This document shows positions 53,912 through 63,140 of a stretch of DNA of 64,000 nucleotides, in pieces. The translations under genes were made by a program, and so were the position numbers. The notes under the pieces are model-generated. The model had not been told where the DNA came from and did no database searches. It saw only the letters and a program-made list of their open reading frames with translations. Within the stretch, counting starts at the first letter, position 1, and the number at the start of each line of letters is the position of its first letter. This stretch comes from Chloroflexota bacterium (GTDB lineage: Bacteria > Chloroflexota > Anaerolineae > Anaerolineales > Villigracilaceae), in assembly GCA_016191845.1 (NCBI GenBank), contig JACPVF010000007.1, positions 1-64,000 on the forward strand, in the 5' to 3' direction.

Positions 53912-56815
53912 ATGGTTTTTGAGAAGAACGGAACCCCGCAGCAAGATTGGCATGCACTGGACGCAAGGGAAGTCCTGCTCCACCTGCAGGTGGAGGAGAA
54001 TGGTCTCACCAGCGCGGAGGCGGCCAGCCGTCTCGCGCAGTACGGTGAGAACCAGTTGCGGGAAGCGCCGCGTCCCACCTTCTGGCATATGCTGTGGGAA
54101 CAGTTGAACAATTTCGTGGTCATCCTGTTAATCGTTGCCTCGGTCATCTCGGCCCTGCTGGGTGACTACGTCGAGGCGGCGGCCATCCTGGCCATTGTGG
54201 TGCTTAACTCGGTGCTGGGCATCGTCCAGGAACGAAGCGCGGAGGAAGCCCTGGCGGCCCTCAAGAAATTAGCCGCGCCCGACGCGCAGGTTATCCGCGA
54301 CGGGCATCGACAGGCAGTCCCCGCCCGCAGCCTGGTTCCAGGCGATGTTGTCTACCTCGAAGCGGGGAATTACGTCCCCGCCGACGTGCGTCTGCTGGAA
54401 GCCGTCAACCTGCGTATCGAGGAGGCCTCGCTGACCGGCGAGTCGCTGCCGGTGCAGAAGAACGCCGCCAGCGTGCTGGATCGGAATGTGCCGCTGGGCG
54501 ACCGTAAGAACACGGCCTTCATGGGCACGTTGGTCTCCTACGGGCGCGGACGCGGCGTGGTGGTCAGCACGGGCATGCACACCCAGTTGGGCCTGATCGC
54601 ATCCATGCTGCAAAACGTGGACGCCGAGGAGACTCCGCTCCAGCGCCGTCTCGACCAGTTGGGCAAGACGCTCAGCATCGGTTCGCTGATCCTGGTTGCC
54701 ATCGTCTTCATCGTGGCGCTTTTCAATTACACAGACATCGGTCAGATCTCGAATGGTTTCTTCGGCTACGTCAAAGAGTATGCAACGGAGATCACCGAGG
54801 TCTTCATCATCGCCGTCAGCCTGGCAATTGCCGCCGTGCCCGAAGGTCTCCCCGCCGTCGTGACCATTTCACTGGCGCTCGGCATGCGCGAAATGATCCG
54901 CCGCCATGCGCTGATCCGCAAACTGTCCTCGGTGGAGACGCTCGGTTCGGCCACCACCATCTGCTCGGATAAGACCGGTACCCTGACCCAAAACGAGATG
55001 ACCGTCACCCGCCTGTGGACCGACGGCCAGTTCATTGATGTGACGGGAACGGGTTACGTGCCCAAGGGCGAATTTCAAATCGATCGCAAGACTGTGGATT
55101 TGAGCCAGTATCCCGCCGCGCTGACGGCCCTGTGGCTGGGTGTCCTCAACAACGACGCCGAGATCGAGACTACCGGCGAGAACGAAGGTTCGCAAACCTA
55201 CCGCATCGTTGGCGACCCGACCGAGGGCGCCCTGCTGGTGGCCGCCGCCAAGGCGGGTGCGCCGCACATCCAACTCGATGAGGCCTATCCGCGCGAGAAC
55301 GAGGTGCCCTTCGACTCGGAACGCAAGCGCATGATCACCATCCACAACGTAAGCGAGCCGCACCCCGAAGATCCCTCACCGTTCTACAACCAGAATCACA
55401 AGAACTGGGACGTGATTGCTGTCAAGGGCGCGCCCGACGTGGTGCTGGATTTGTGCTCCAAATATCAGGCCATGAACGACGAAGCCAAACTCCTCGATCC
55501 GCTGGCCCGTGAACGAATCCTGGCTGCCAACGACGACATGACGAAGGACGCCCTGCGCGTGCTGGGACTGGCCTACCGCGTCGTCAAGGATGTGCCCGAT
55601 AACCCCGAAGACATCAAGACCGAGGAACTCGAAAAGGAACTGGTCTTTGCGGGCCTGGTCGGCATGATCGACCCCGCCCGTGCCGAGGTCAAACCCGCGC
55701 TCGAAAAGGCGCGCCACGCAGGCATCCGCACCGTGATGATCACGGGGGACTACCCGAACACCGCGCGCGCCATTGCTGAAGATATCGGTCTGCTGACACC
55801 CGGGCACAAGGTCCGCACGGGCGCGGAACTGGATGTCATGTCCGACGAGGAGCTCAAGCGCGAGATCGAAATCACAGACGTGTTTGCGCGCGTCTCGCCC
55901 GAGCACAAGATGCGCATCGTCGACGCGCTGCAGGCCAACGATGAGATCGTGGCCATGACGGGCGATGGCGTCAATGACGCGCCCGCCATCAAGCGCGCCG
56001 ACATCGGCGTGGCGATGGGCATCACGGGCACCGACGTGGCCAAGGAAACCGCCGACATGGTGCTGACCGACGACAACTATGCCAGCATCGTCTCGGCTGT
56101 CGAGCAGGGCCGCATCATCTACTCGAACATCCGCAAGTTCGTATTCTTCCTGCTGTCCTCCAACGTGGCCGAGATCATGATCATCTTCCTCGCCACGCTG
56201 GCAGGCCTGCCCGCCCCGCTGACTGCCATTCAACTGTTGTGGCTGAACCTGATCACCGACGGCGCTCCCGCCCTGGCCCTCGCCATGGAAAAGGGCGACC
56301 CAGACATCATGGATCACAAGCCGCGCTCCAAGAAGGAACCCATCATCAACCGCTCGATGGGCCTGGGCATCTTCATCCAGACCGTCGCGCAGACTTCGGC
56401 CGTACTGATCGCTTTCAGCCTTGGCCTGATCTGGCACCTCGAAGCAGGTGCGCAGGTGGCTGGAAATCCCTTCCTCTATATCCTCCAGCATGATTGGCGT
56501 GGCATCGACGTGCAAACCGCCGAGACGATGGCCTTCGCCACGCTCTCGCTGGCCGAGTTGTTCCGCGCCTACACCGTCCGCTCGGAGCGCGCCTCGATCT
56601 TCCGCATCGGCGTGTTCTCGAACAAGTACATGCAGTACGCCGTGGGCGCTTCGATCTTCCTGCTGGTCGTCGTCACCGCTGTGCCCTTCCTCCAGCCGAT
56701 CTTCAACACGCACTTCCCCAATTTGCAAGAGTGGGGCACCATCATCGGCCTGGCGTTGATTCCTGCCATCGCTGAGGAGATCACCAAGTTCTTCCTGCGG
56801 CGGAGCGAAAAGTAA
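53912..56815 (+). CDS. P2-type cation-transporting ATPase (Mn2+/Ca2+ export)
   Basis: This 967-residue pump has actuator TGES ([10 protein letters not shown]), phospho-acceptor D353 ([10 protein letters not shown]), the [10 protein letters not shown] helix-4 motif, GDGVNDAP and the helix-6 [12 protein letters not shown] motif of Ca2+-type pumps. It should move a divalent cation out of the cell. The upstream Mn2+ riboswitch points to Mn2+, as for the P-type ATPase YoaB of Lactococcus. ATG 53912 follows AAGGAG. It ends at a palindromic repeat that acts as terminator. Confidence 0.92.
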   Translation: MVFEKNGTPQQDWHALDAREVLLHLQVEENGLTSAEAASRLAQYGENQLREAPRPTFWHMLWEQLNNFVVILLIVASVISALLGDYVEAAAILAIVVLNSVLGIVQERSAEEALAALKKLAAPDAQVIRDGHRQAVPARSLVPGDVVYLEAGNYVPADVRLLEAVNLRIEEASLTGESLPVQKNAASVLDRNVPLGDRKNTAFMGTLVSYGRGRGVVVSTGMHTQLGLIASMLQNVDAEETPLQRRLDQLGKTLSIGSLILVAIVFIVALFNYTDIGQISNGFFGYVKEYATEITEVFIIAVSLAIAAVPEGLPAVVTISLALGMREMIRRHALIRKLSSVETLGSATTICSDKTGTLTQNEMTVTRLWTDGQFIDVTGTGYVPKGEFQIDRKTVDLSQYPAALTALWLGVLNNDAEIETTGENEGSQTYRIVGDPTEGALLVAAAKAGAPHIQLDEAYPRENEVPFDSERKRMITIHNVSEPHPEDPSPFYNQNHKNWDVIAVKGAPDVVLDLCSKYQAMNDEAKLLDPLARERILAANDDMTKDALRVLGLAYRVVKDVPDNPEDIKTEELEKELVFAGLVGMIDPARAEVKPALEKARHAGIRTVMITGDYPNTARAIAEDIGLLTPGHKVRTGAELDVMSDEELKREIEITDVFARVSPEHKMRIVDALQANDEIVAMTGDGVNDAPAIKRADIGVAMGITGTDVAKETADMVLTDDNYASIVSAVEQGRIIYSNIRKFVFFLLSSNVAEIMIIFLATLAGLPAPLTAIQLLWLNLITDGAPALALAMEKGDPDIMDHKPRSKKEPIINRSMGLGIFIQTVAQTSAVLIAFSLGLIWHLEAGAQVAGNPFLYILQHDWRGIDVQTAETMAFATLSLAELFRAYTVRSERASIFRIGVFSNKYMQYAVGASIFLLVVVTAVPFLQPIFNTHFPNLQEWGTIIGLALIPAIAEEITKFFLRRSEK

Positions 56816-56820
56816 CAACC

Positions 56821-56862
56821 AAGTAGGGCGCACCTGACAGGTGCGCCCTACTTATTTTATGG
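56821..56862 (+). terminator. Terminator formed by a dispersed palindrome
   Basis: AAGTAGGGCGCACCTG / CAGGTGCGCCCTACTT is a perfect 16-bp stem around one base, followed by ATTTTAT. It is also a member of the GTAGGG..CCCTAC repeat family. Confidence 0.8.
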
Positions 56863-56875
56863 GGAAACCCCATGC

Positions 56876-56881
56876 TACAAT
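56876..56881 (+). promoter_or_regulatory. -10 box of a probable leaderless promoter
   Basis: TACAAT ends 6 bases before the ATG at 56888. Confidence 0.5.
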
Positions 56882-56887
56882 TACTGC

Positions 56888-57661
56888 ATGGACTTACAAC
56901 TCACGGGAAAAGTTGCCATCGTCACAGGTGCAAGCCGTGGTATCGGACGCGCCATCGCCGAGACGCTCTCCACCGAGGGGATGCGACTCGTCCTGGCGGC
57001 ACGTTCACGCGAGCACCTGGAATCTCTCTCCGCTGCGCTGCCGACCGAAAGCCTGATCCTGCCCATTGACCTGAGCCAGCCCCAGGCGGCGGAAACAGTC
57101 GTCGAGGCGGCACTCGAACGGTTCGGAGTCATCGACCTGTTGGTCAACAATGCAGGCGCCACCCAGCGCGGCGACTTCCTCACGCTGACCGATGAACAGT
57201 GGGCCGACGGCTACGCCCTGAAATTCTTCGGCGCCATGCGCCTGTGCCGCGCTGCATGGACTCCCCTGCAAGCCAGCCGCGGGAGCATCGTCAACATCAT
57301 TGGCATCGGCGGGCGGACGGGCAGCGCCGAGTTTGCCATCGGTGGTTCCGTCAACGCCGCGTTGATGAACCTGACCAAAGTCCTTGCGGACCGTGGGATC
57401 AAAGACGGCGTGCGCGTCAACGCCATCAACCCTGGCTCGATTGCCACCGAACGGTTGCAGGTGCGCATCCGCGCAATAATGAAGGAAAAGAACCTTAGCG
57501 AAGAGGAAGCCACACGCCAGATGGCGTCCAGGCTGGGCATCGCCCGCTTCGGCCAACCCGCCGAGATCGCACGTGCTGTGGCCTATCTTGCTTCGCCGCA
57601 GGCCGATTACATCCAGGGCGCGATTATAGACATCGATGGAGGAGCCACGAGGACATTATGA
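56888..57661 (+). CDS. SDR-family protein lacking the YxxxK motif
   Basis: This 257-residue SDR has the TGASRGIG cofactor motif (14-21), NNAG, and the C-terminal INPGSIATERL and IIDIDGGA. Where the catalytic YxxxK belongs the sequence reads AEFAIGGSVNAA, so the Tyr is Phe and the Lys is absent. It may be non-catalytic or use another residue. It overlaps the DUF6504-like gene by 4 bases (ATGA). Confidence 0.82.
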   Translation: MDLQLTGKVAIVTGASRGIGRAIAETLSTEGMRLVLAARSREHLESLSAALPTESLILPIDLSQPQAAETVVEAALERFGVIDLLVNNAGATQRGDFLTLTDEQWADGYALKFFGAMRLCRAAWTPLQASRGSIVNIIGIGGRTGSAEFAIGGSVNAALMNLTKVLADRGIKDGVRVNAINPGSIATERLQVRIRAIMKEKNLSEEEATRQMASRLGIARFGQPAEIARAVAYLASPQADYIQGAIIDIDGGATRTL

Positions 57662-58023
57662 CCGACTTCACCCCCATCCACTTCTACGACCAGATCATCG
57701 AACCGATTTTCGATGTGCCGCCTGCACTGGAAAAGTCACCCACCTGTCCGCAGGGATTCATCTGGGAGAAGCGCAGCTATCGCGTGACCGAGATGCTGGC
57801 CGAGTGGAGTGACCTCACCCGCCGCGGCAGGATGGCGCGCAACATGCGTCCCAGCCATGCGTCCGTGGCAGCCACGCGCGGATCGCTGGGTGTGGGCCGC
57901 TTCTACTTCCGCGTCCGCACCGACTCGGGCCAGGTCTTCGACCTCTACTACGACCGCGCCCCGCAGGATGCCGACCGCCGCAAGGGACAATGGTTCTTGT
58001 ATCGTGAAATGCAAGAAAATTGA
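57658..58023 (+). CDS. DUF6504-like small protein
   Basis: This 121-residue protein has the FIWEKRSYRVTEMLAEW and GRFYFRVRTDSGQVFDLYYDRAPQ segments seen in DUF6504 proteins, which otherwise lack assigned function. It overlaps the SDR stop, so it is translated from the same message. A terminator follows. Confidence 0.6.
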   Translation: MTDFTPIHFYDQIIEPIFDVPPALEKSPTCPQGFIWEKRSYRVTEMLAEWSDLTRRGRMARNMRPSHASVAATRGSLGVGRFYFRVRTDSGQVFDLYYDRAPQDADRRKGQWFLYREMQEN

Positions 58024-58075
58024 ATCGCACGCCAGGGTGGAACTCTCCCCAACCCTCCGATGAAATTCCCCAGCA

Positions 58076-58114
58076 ACAAGCGCTGACCGTAACGGTCAGC
58101 GCTTGTTTGTTTTG
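58076..58114. terminator. Bidirectional terminator
   Basis: ACAAGCGCTGACCG / CGGTCAGCGCTTGT forms a 14-bp stem with loop TAA, then TTGTTTT. It separates the convergent genes. Confidence 0.9.
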
Positions 58115-58123
58115 AGCAAAATC

Positions 58124-58384
58124 CTACACCTGTTCGAAGCGTTCCACAGGGACCACGAACAACGTAGCACGCGGCTGGGCCGTACTCGACCCGAGTTTGG
58201 CGCGCATCAGGCCGATGGCCTCGTCCACGTGGCTGTCGTCCACGCCCACCAGCAGGGTGGCCACGCCACTGCGCAGGAATCCACCTGTGGAGGCGATACG
58301 AGTCACGCGAAAAGCTCCGCCCGTCAGGGCCTGGGTCAGGACATCGGCGTCCTGGTCTTTCACGATCACGATGATCATCTTCAT
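58124..58384 (-). CDS. DarA/PstA-type P-II-like protein (c-di-AMP receptor family), copy 2
   Basis: This 86-residue protein matches the cyclic-di-AMP receptor family (PF06153, DUF970) of DarA/PstA. It has VTRIASTGGFLRSGVATLLVG and the C-terminal ATLFVVPVERFEQV. The loop between strands is shorter than in DarA. It lies two bases downstream of copy 1. The P-II-like fold forms trimers, so it may bind c-di-AMP at subunit interfaces (known for the family; ligand here inferred). Confidence 0.82.
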   Translation of the reverse strand: MKMIIVIVKDQDADVLTQALTGGAFRVTRIASTGGFLRSGVATLLVGVDDSHVDEAIGLMRAKLGSSTAQPRATLFVVPVERFEQV

Positions 58385-58386
58385 GG

Positions 58387-58725
58387 CTAAATCTCCTCAA
58401 AGCGTTCGACCGGCAGAATGAAAACGGTGGCCCCGCCCACAGTCACAGGGACGGGCGCGGGCATCGGCATGGGTGAACCTTCCAGTGGCAGGGTCATATA
58501 CTCCACGCGCTGACGGCAGGTCTCGTGCAGAATATCCAGCACGGCCTGCTCGCGGCCTTCAGGCAGGCCGACCAACAGGGTCGCGTTGCGGCGTCCCAAA
58601 AAACCGCCTGCACTCGCCAGATACACCACCGACGCGCCCAACTGCTCCACGGCACGCACAGCCGTATCCTGATCCTGCTCTTGCACCACCGCCAGCACCA
58701 GGGACCGAATCTTTTCATTGTTCAT
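58387..58725 (-). CDS. DarA/PstA-type P-II-like protein (c-di-AMP receptor family), copy 1
   Basis: This 112-residue paralogue has VVYLASAGGFLGRRNATLLVG and VTVGGATVFILPVERFEEI, closely like the C-terminus of Bacillus DarA. It keeps the longer loop (about 75-95) that DarA uses in ligand binding. ATG 58725 is preceded by GGGAAG and overlaps the P-II-like gene by 11 bases. Tandem unlike copies suggest mixed trimers or two ligands. Confidence 0.82.
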   Translation of the reverse strand: MNNEKIRSLVLAVVQEQDQDTAVRAVEQLGASVVYLASAGGFLGRRNATLLVGLPEGREQAVLDILHETCRQRVEYMTLPLEGSPMPMPAPVPVTVGGATVFILPVERFEEI

Positions 58726-59080
58726 GGGGCTTCCCTTTCTGTAAACCATAGGCCTCCGCTACAGGCAGCACCATCAGCACGCCCGTATCGGGATCTTCCA
58801 GATTACCCACTACGCGTCGCGTGGCTGTCACCAGTGCATCCACCAGCGCATGATCCGAGACGGTGGTGAACAACGTGCGGCTGAGCGACTCGGGGGCCTC
58901 GTAAAAATCGTCCAGCGAAGGCATCAGCGGAATATCGTCGCGGATGCCGCTCTTCTGGCGGATGCGCCCCAGCCCGGTGCTGAAGAGGACCGTCACCCCG
59001 CCCACGCCCTCTGCCTCCCAGGCCGCCAGCACCTCCTCCAGATAATCAGGATCATGCAGGACGAACAAAACCAGATACAT
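58715..59080 (-). CDS. P-II-like signalling protein
   Basis: This 121-residue protein has a ferredoxin-like P-II fold: MYLVLFVLHDPDYLEEVLAAW, GVGGVTVLFSTGLGRI and TGVLMVLPVAEAYGL. It is unlike GlnB in its T-loop. Its start overlaps the stop of the antiporter (TGATG-type coupling), and its end overlaps the first DarA-like gene. P-II-like proteins in operons with transporters usually regulate that transporter by direct contact. Confidence 0.78.
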   Translation of the reverse strand: MYLVLFVLHDPDYLEEVLAAWEAEGVGGVTVLFSTGLGRIRQKSGIRDDIPLMPSLDDFYEAPESLSRTLFTTVSDHALVDALVTATRRVVGNLEDPDTGVLMVLPVAEAYGLQKGKPHEQ

Positions 59081-60333
59081 CAGGATTCCTCCTTGGGCGA
59101 TTCCATGTGGACCTCTGCCTGCTCCCGTTTCGACGGTCTTTCCGCCGCCCGCGCCTGGGACCGCGCAAAGAGCGCCCGCAACAAGGGCGGCGTGACCAGC
59201 GTGCTGACCAGTACCATGGCCACGATGGCCGAAAACTCGGGACCCGTCACCAGGCCCTGACGCACACCTACACTCGCTACGATCAATCCCACCTCACCGC
59301 GCGAGATCATACCCGCGCCCAACTGAGTCGACTCGAGCATGGACAAGCCCCCCAGCCTCGCCCCCAATCCTGAACCGATCCACTTGCCCAGCACGGCAAT
59401 CACAATGATGACCAGCGCCATCCAGTAGGCTTCGGTCTGCAACTCACGCACGTTGACCGTCAACCCGATGTTAACGAAGAAGATCGGCACGAATAGACCG
59501 TAAGCCATCGCGTGGAAACCGCCTTCGATGCGCTCCTTCTCGGGCACTCGTGCGGTCATCAACCCCGCCAGAAAGGCGCCTGTAATGGCGGCCATTCCAC
59601 CCAGCAATTCCGCAGCCAGGCCGTACATCAGCATGACCACCAACGCCAGTGTCAACGTGCCCTGACTGATCGGCAGGCGCGCAATGCGATGAATCAGCCA
59701 CGGCAAAGTCCATAAACCAAAAGCCACTGAAAGCACCAGGAAGGCCATCATACGGACGGCGATCAAGCCCACATCCGCCAGGGAGGCGGCTCCGCTCTGC
59801 ACGGCCAGGAAGACCGAGAGGAACAGGATCACCAAAATGTCGTCGAAGACAGCCGCGCCCAATAAGCTGAGCCCCACACGACTGCGCAGAACCTTGAGCT
59901 CAATCAACGTCTGGGCCGAAATGCTTACGGAAGTGGCACCCAGCGTCAGGCCGAGAAAGATGGAGGCGGCGGAGTCCATTCCAAACAGCGGACCCACTCC
60001 CCATCCCAGCAGGACGGGCACCACTACGCCCAGAGTCCCCGCCAGGGCCGAGACGCGCAGGTTGTGCGTCAACTCGCCAAGATGCAATTCCATGCCCGCC
60101 AGGAACATCAACAACAACACCCCCATCTCGCCCAGCTTGGTAATGAACTCGGCCAGATTTTCATTGAGGAAAGGCAGGTGCATCACGTTGAACAGGGAAG
60201 GGCCGAGGATCACGCCCACCAACAACTCACCCAGCACCGATGGCTGCCCGAATCGAATGCTGATGTATCCCGCCATCTTGGCAGAGAGCAGCAAGATCGA
60301 AAGCAGGAGGGCGAACTGTAGGAAGGCAGTCAT
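59080..60333 (-). CDS. CPA2-family cation/proton antiporter (KefB/NhaS-like)
   Basis: This 417-residue protein has about twelve membrane helices, FGQPSVLGELLVGVILGPS near the N-terminus, FDDILVILFLSV (acidic ion site) and GMISRGEVGLIVASVG. It exchanges K+ or Na+ for H+. It ends at a charged tail (SQARAAERPSKREQ) and has no RCK/TrkA-N domain of its own. The start follows a TATACT box by 7 bases. The next three genes overlap or abut it and encode small P-II-like proteins that could supply the missing regulation. Confidence 0.88.
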   Translation of the reverse strand: MTAFLQFALLLSILLLSAKMAGYISIRFGQPSVLGELLVGVILGPSLFNVMHLPFLNENLAEFITKLGEMGVLLLMFLAGMELHLGELTHNLRVSALAGTLGVVVPVLLGWGVGPLFGMDSAASIFLGLTLGATSVSISAQTLIELKVLRSRVGLSLLGAAVFDDILVILFLSVFLAVQSGAASLADVGLIAVRMMAFLVLSVAFGLWTLPWLIHRIARLPISQGTLTLALVVMLMYGLAAELLGGMAAITGAFLAGLMTARVPEKERIEGGFHAMAYGLFVPIFFVNIGLTVNVRELQTEAYWMALVIIVIAVLGKWIGSGLGARLGGLSMLESTQLGAGMISRGEVGLIVASVGVRQGLVTGPEFSAIVAMVLVSTLVTPPLLRALFARSQARAAERPSKREQAEVHMESPKEES

Positions 60334-60340
60334 TGGAAAA

Positions 60341-60346
60341 AGTATA
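60341..60346 (-). promoter_or_regulatory. -10 box of the antiporter operon (leaderless)
   Basis: TATACT on the minus strand ends 7 bases before the ATG at 60333, with a TTTCAA-like -35 box 16 bases upstream. Confidence 0.55.
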
Positions 60347-60384
60347 CACGTATTTTTGGGAGTTGAAATAAATTTTAGGTTAAA

Positions 60385-60424
60385 TCCCCAAAAACAACGC
60401 CTCCCGTGTTTTCACGAGAGGCGC
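60385..60424 (-). terminator. Terminator of the lamin-tail lipoprotein gene
   Basis: GCCTC(T/C)CGTG / CACG stem with one mismatch around TTTT (AAAA on the minus strand) is followed by GTTGTTTTTGG on the minus strand. Confidence 0.7.
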
Positions 60425-60429
60425 AGGGT

Positions 60430-61485
60430 TTAGTAGGGAGCATCGCCAGGCGAGCCGCCGGGCACTTCATGCCAATTGTCGAATACGTCCGGGCCGGTTG
60501 GGGTGACGCGTTCCGCCGAACCGCAAGCGTGCAGGTCCAGTGGGATGTTATCGAGGCGGTCATCGCGGATCTCGGTCACATAGGTGCTGGAGGTCGGCGA
60601 ACCATAGGTCGAGATGACCACATCCACCACGCTGGCGCTGCCCGCATACAGGACGACCGGGTCACGGCTGTCACCGTCCCCGATGATGTTGAAATAGTCG
60701 TCGCCCAAACTATCGCTGGCGGCAATCGTCAGGATGATGGTATTGGGCGGAAACGAGTATGGCATATGGTTCGGAAGTTCACCCTGAGCGTAGATGGGCG
60801 AGAGCACCACGGCGAATCCGTGCGGCGGGATGACGGTGGTATTGACGATGGTATTGGCGCCAGGCGAGACGCGCGGCTGGCGGTCGGCCCACGCCACGAT
60901 CTGGTCGGGCGTACCCGAGACGCCGCCATCATACAACCATAGTCCGCGCACATCCATAGGCTGGTCGCCCGGGTTGTAGAGTTCCACGTACTCGTTCCAT
61001 TTCTTGAAATCGACCGAACCGCACGGGTAGGCCATCACCTCGCTGATGATGACGTTTGGTACATTGACCGGCAGAACCTGCGGCAGGCCTCCCACCCCGG
61101 CGGAGGAGATGGGCGCAGCTTGTGCGGTCATACCTTCAGCCGGCAGGACACTGCACTGACGTGTGATGGGCACATCTACAGACGGGGTACCCGAGGTGAT
61201 CAACACGGAAATGGTCACCACAGTGGGCGTGGATGGGGCGATAAAGATCGCATTCAGGCCGGGCGGCGTGGACACAATGCTGCCGTCACTGGCTTCCCAC
61301 TGAATGGTGGCATTGGGGGGGATCACGCCATCCAACGCCAGGGGAGTCTGCTCCCCGACGCGTACCTCACACACATCCGGCAGGATCTTCACAAGGTTCG
61401 ATGCAGTGGCGGGTGCGCCACAGCCTGCCATCATGATGGACAGGCACAGGGCTATGGAAATGAAGAGGGAACGGTTGTGTTGCAT
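60430..61485 (-). CDS. Lipoprotein with lamin-tail-like domain
   Basis: This 351-residue lipoprotein has the lipobox MMAGC. The N-terminal part is an Ig-like strand region (WEASDGSIVSTPPG) and the C-terminal part is a lamin-tail domain (VIISEVMAYPCG...WNEYVELYNPGDQPMDVRGLWLYD). LTD domains are found in surface nucleases and adhesins. It begins 6 bases after the gene at 61492, so they are one operon. Confidence 0.82.
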   Translation of the reverse strand: MQHNRSLFISIALCLSIMMAGCGAPATASNLVKILPDVCEVRVGEQTPLALDGVIPPNATIQWEASDGSIVSTPPGLNAIFIAPSTPTVVTISVLITSGTPSVDVPITRQCSVLPAEGMTAQAAPISSAGVGGLPQVLPVNVPNVIISEVMAYPCGSVDFKKWNEYVELYNPGDQPMDVRGLWLYDGGVSGTPDQIVAWADRQPRVSPGANTIVNTTVIPPHGFAVVLSPIYAQGELPNHMPYSFPPNTIILTIAASDSLGDDYFNIIGDGDSRDPVVLYAGSASVVDVVISTYGSPTSSTYVTEIRDDRLDNIPLDLHACGSAERVTPTGPDVFDNWHEVPGGSPGDAPY

Positions 61486-61491
61486 AGGAAC

Positions 61492-62151
61492 TCACTTTGG
61501 CGCGGCTTGGACCGGCACGGAAAATACGGCGCTCTGATTGCAAAAATTCTGGGAGGCTTGCAGGGTAAGGTATCCATTCCCCCCATTGCGGGCCATCTTC
61601 AAACTGGTCTCACATCCGTTGTTCGAACCCAGGGCCTGGAAGGCCTCTCCGCTGTATTGCCACTTACAGGAGAGGATCACATCCTCCTGGGTGGAACGGG
61701 CGGTGAGGGTCAACGTCTCGCCGGCCGAGGCCATCAGGGTGTCGCCTGGCTGGAGCGGCTCGGAATGTCCCTGCACCAGGAACTCGATGGAGGTCGGCGG
61801 GGAGCAGGCCGGGAAGACCATTACCAACGCCGCCACCGAGAGGGCAAATACCACCGAGATCAGCCAGAAGGGCAGTCCGGTGATGTAGGTGCGGACCTTC
61901 TCCGAGGCGATGATCGGCTTGATGGTGGGGACCTCGATTCCCAGGCGCAGCAATCCCAAGACGCCGCTGCTGATAAACGCCCCAAACGCATAGACCGCCT
62001 GCTGGGGGTTGGGACTCTGGCTGAGCCAGATCAGCACGCTGCGCGGGAACAATAACTGCACACGGACCGCCGCCAGGGCAGCCACCCACAGAAGAACGAA
62101 CAAAGCCAATCCACGAATGATCTCAAGGGGCCTGCGTGACATATCTTCCAT
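61492..62151 (-). CDS. Membrane-anchored protein with exported domain
   Basis: This 219-residue protein has about three helices (near 10-35, 55-75, 95-115), then an exported domain (GDTLMASAGETLTLTARS) with a few Cys. A P-V-Q tail ends it. ATG 62151 is used; ATG 62142 is also possible. TATAAT lies at 62237-62242. Function unknown; it is cotranscribed with the lamin-tail lipoprotein. Confidence 0.65.
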   Translation of the reverse strand: MEDMSRRPLEIIRGLALFVLLWVAALAAVRVQLLFPRSVLIWLSQSPNPQQAVYAFGAFISSGVLGLLRLGIEVPTIKPIIASEKVRTYITGLPFWLISVVFALSVAALVMVFPACSPPTSIEFLVQGHSEPLQPGDTLMASAGETLTLTARSTQEDVILSCKWQYSGEAFQALGSNNGCETSLKMARNGGNGYLTLQASQNFCNQSAVFSVPVQAAPK

Positions 62152-62236
62152 CCTGAACAAGGTCCGCTGGTCGCTTTATTCCGCCCAGGCGGTGAAAAAT
62201 AAGAACCTTAAAAATCGCAATGTTCCTGCAATGTTC

Positions 62237-62242
62237 ATTATA
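62237..62242 (-). promoter_or_regulatory. -10 box of the lamin-tail operon
   Basis: TATAAT on the minus strand lies about 85 bases before the gene at 61492-62151. The -35 box is weak. Confidence 0.45.
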
Positions 62243-62321
62243 GCCACAACGCAAGGCCCTCCACTTTAGGGGAACTTTACAATTTCGCCAAACTAACAAC
62301 TTAGAAAGGAGGGGAGAATCG

Positions 62322-62352
62322 AAAAGCGCACCCGTAACGGATGCGCTTTTTT
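62322..62352. terminator. Terminator of the gene at 62379
   Basis: AAAAGCGCA / TGCGCTTTT stem with a CCGT/ACGG inner part is followed by T residues on both strands. Confidence 0.78.
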
Positions 62353-62378
62353 CTCAAAAAACAGGACTGTCCTACAAT

Positions 62379-63119
62379 CTATTTGCGGTTCATCTTGAAG
62401 CGGACCAGGATCAGGTTCTTGTTGCAATCGTTGAACGTGTCGATGTACACGTTGTCCGACAGCGGCAGGCCAGCCAGGTCGAGCAACTGCACCACCAGGG
62501 TATCGTTCGAAGAGACAGGCACCGTGCCGAGGAAGAACTCAAAGCCAGACTTGCCATAGACCGGGGTCACACCGCTCACCTGAGTCATTTCGACACGCTT
62601 GCCGTTGAGCGTGCCCACCAGGCGGACCACCATGCCGATCACATCGCTGTTCTTGGTATCCACGACGGTTCCCGCCACGCCCAGCCAGTTGCAGGCCGCC
62701 TCGGGATGGAAGACCGTGCTCGAAATGCCGGTAACCGTGGCCGAGAAGGGTGCCTTGGGTGTAGCCGTGAAAGTAGGTGTCTTGCTGGGCGTGATGAGCG
62801 AGACCAGCGTGGGCGATGCGTACGGCGTGGCGCTCGGGCGCGGAGTATCCGTAATGGTCGGTTCGATGGTCGGGCTGGGGGTCCAGGTGGGGTCGAGCAG
62901 GCGGGGGGTGATGGTGGCCGTCGGCAGCGCGTTGGGGTTGACCGGCTTGAGCGGGTTCAGGTTCGACATCGGGTCGATGAAGATCAACACGAAGTACACG
63001 CCGATGCACAACGTCATCAACAGGGTCAGGATGGTCAGTAGATCCCAGATCCCCAGGCGCGACGAGCCAGGGGTCTTCTGGGAACTTCCATAGGGGTCAG
63101 GATAATCGTATTTGCTCAT
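62379..63119 (-). CDS. Membrane-anchored protein with TP-rich linker and C-terminal Ig-like domain
   Basis: This 246-residue protein has a soluble N-terminus, one membrane helix (about 26-50), a long Thr/Pro/Ser linker (60-125) and a beta-rich domain (AACNWLGVAGTVVDTKNSDVIG) that resembles Ig-like modules. It follows the PpiC lipoprotein gene by 21 bases, so the two are cotranscribed. It may work with the foldase at the cell surface. Confidence 0.75.
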   Translation of the reverse strand: MSKYDYPDPYGSSQKTPGSSRLGIWDLLTILTLLMTLCIGVYFVLIFIDPMSNLNPLKPVNPNALPTATITPRLLDPTWTPSPTIEPTITDTPRPSATPYASPTLVSLITPSKTPTFTATPKAPFSATVTGISSTVFHPEAACNWLGVAGTVVDTKNSDVIGMVVRLVGTLNGKRVEMTQVSGVTPVYGKSGFEFFLGTVPVSSNDTLVVQLLDLAGLPLSDNVYIDTFNDCNKNLILVRFKMNRK

Positions 63120-63140
63120 GAAGTCACTCCGCGGACGGCT

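Noticed and set aside
55376-56833. A long minus-strand frame opposite the P-type ATPase
   Set aside because: The ATPase on the plus strand has all catalytic motifs; the antisense frame has none.
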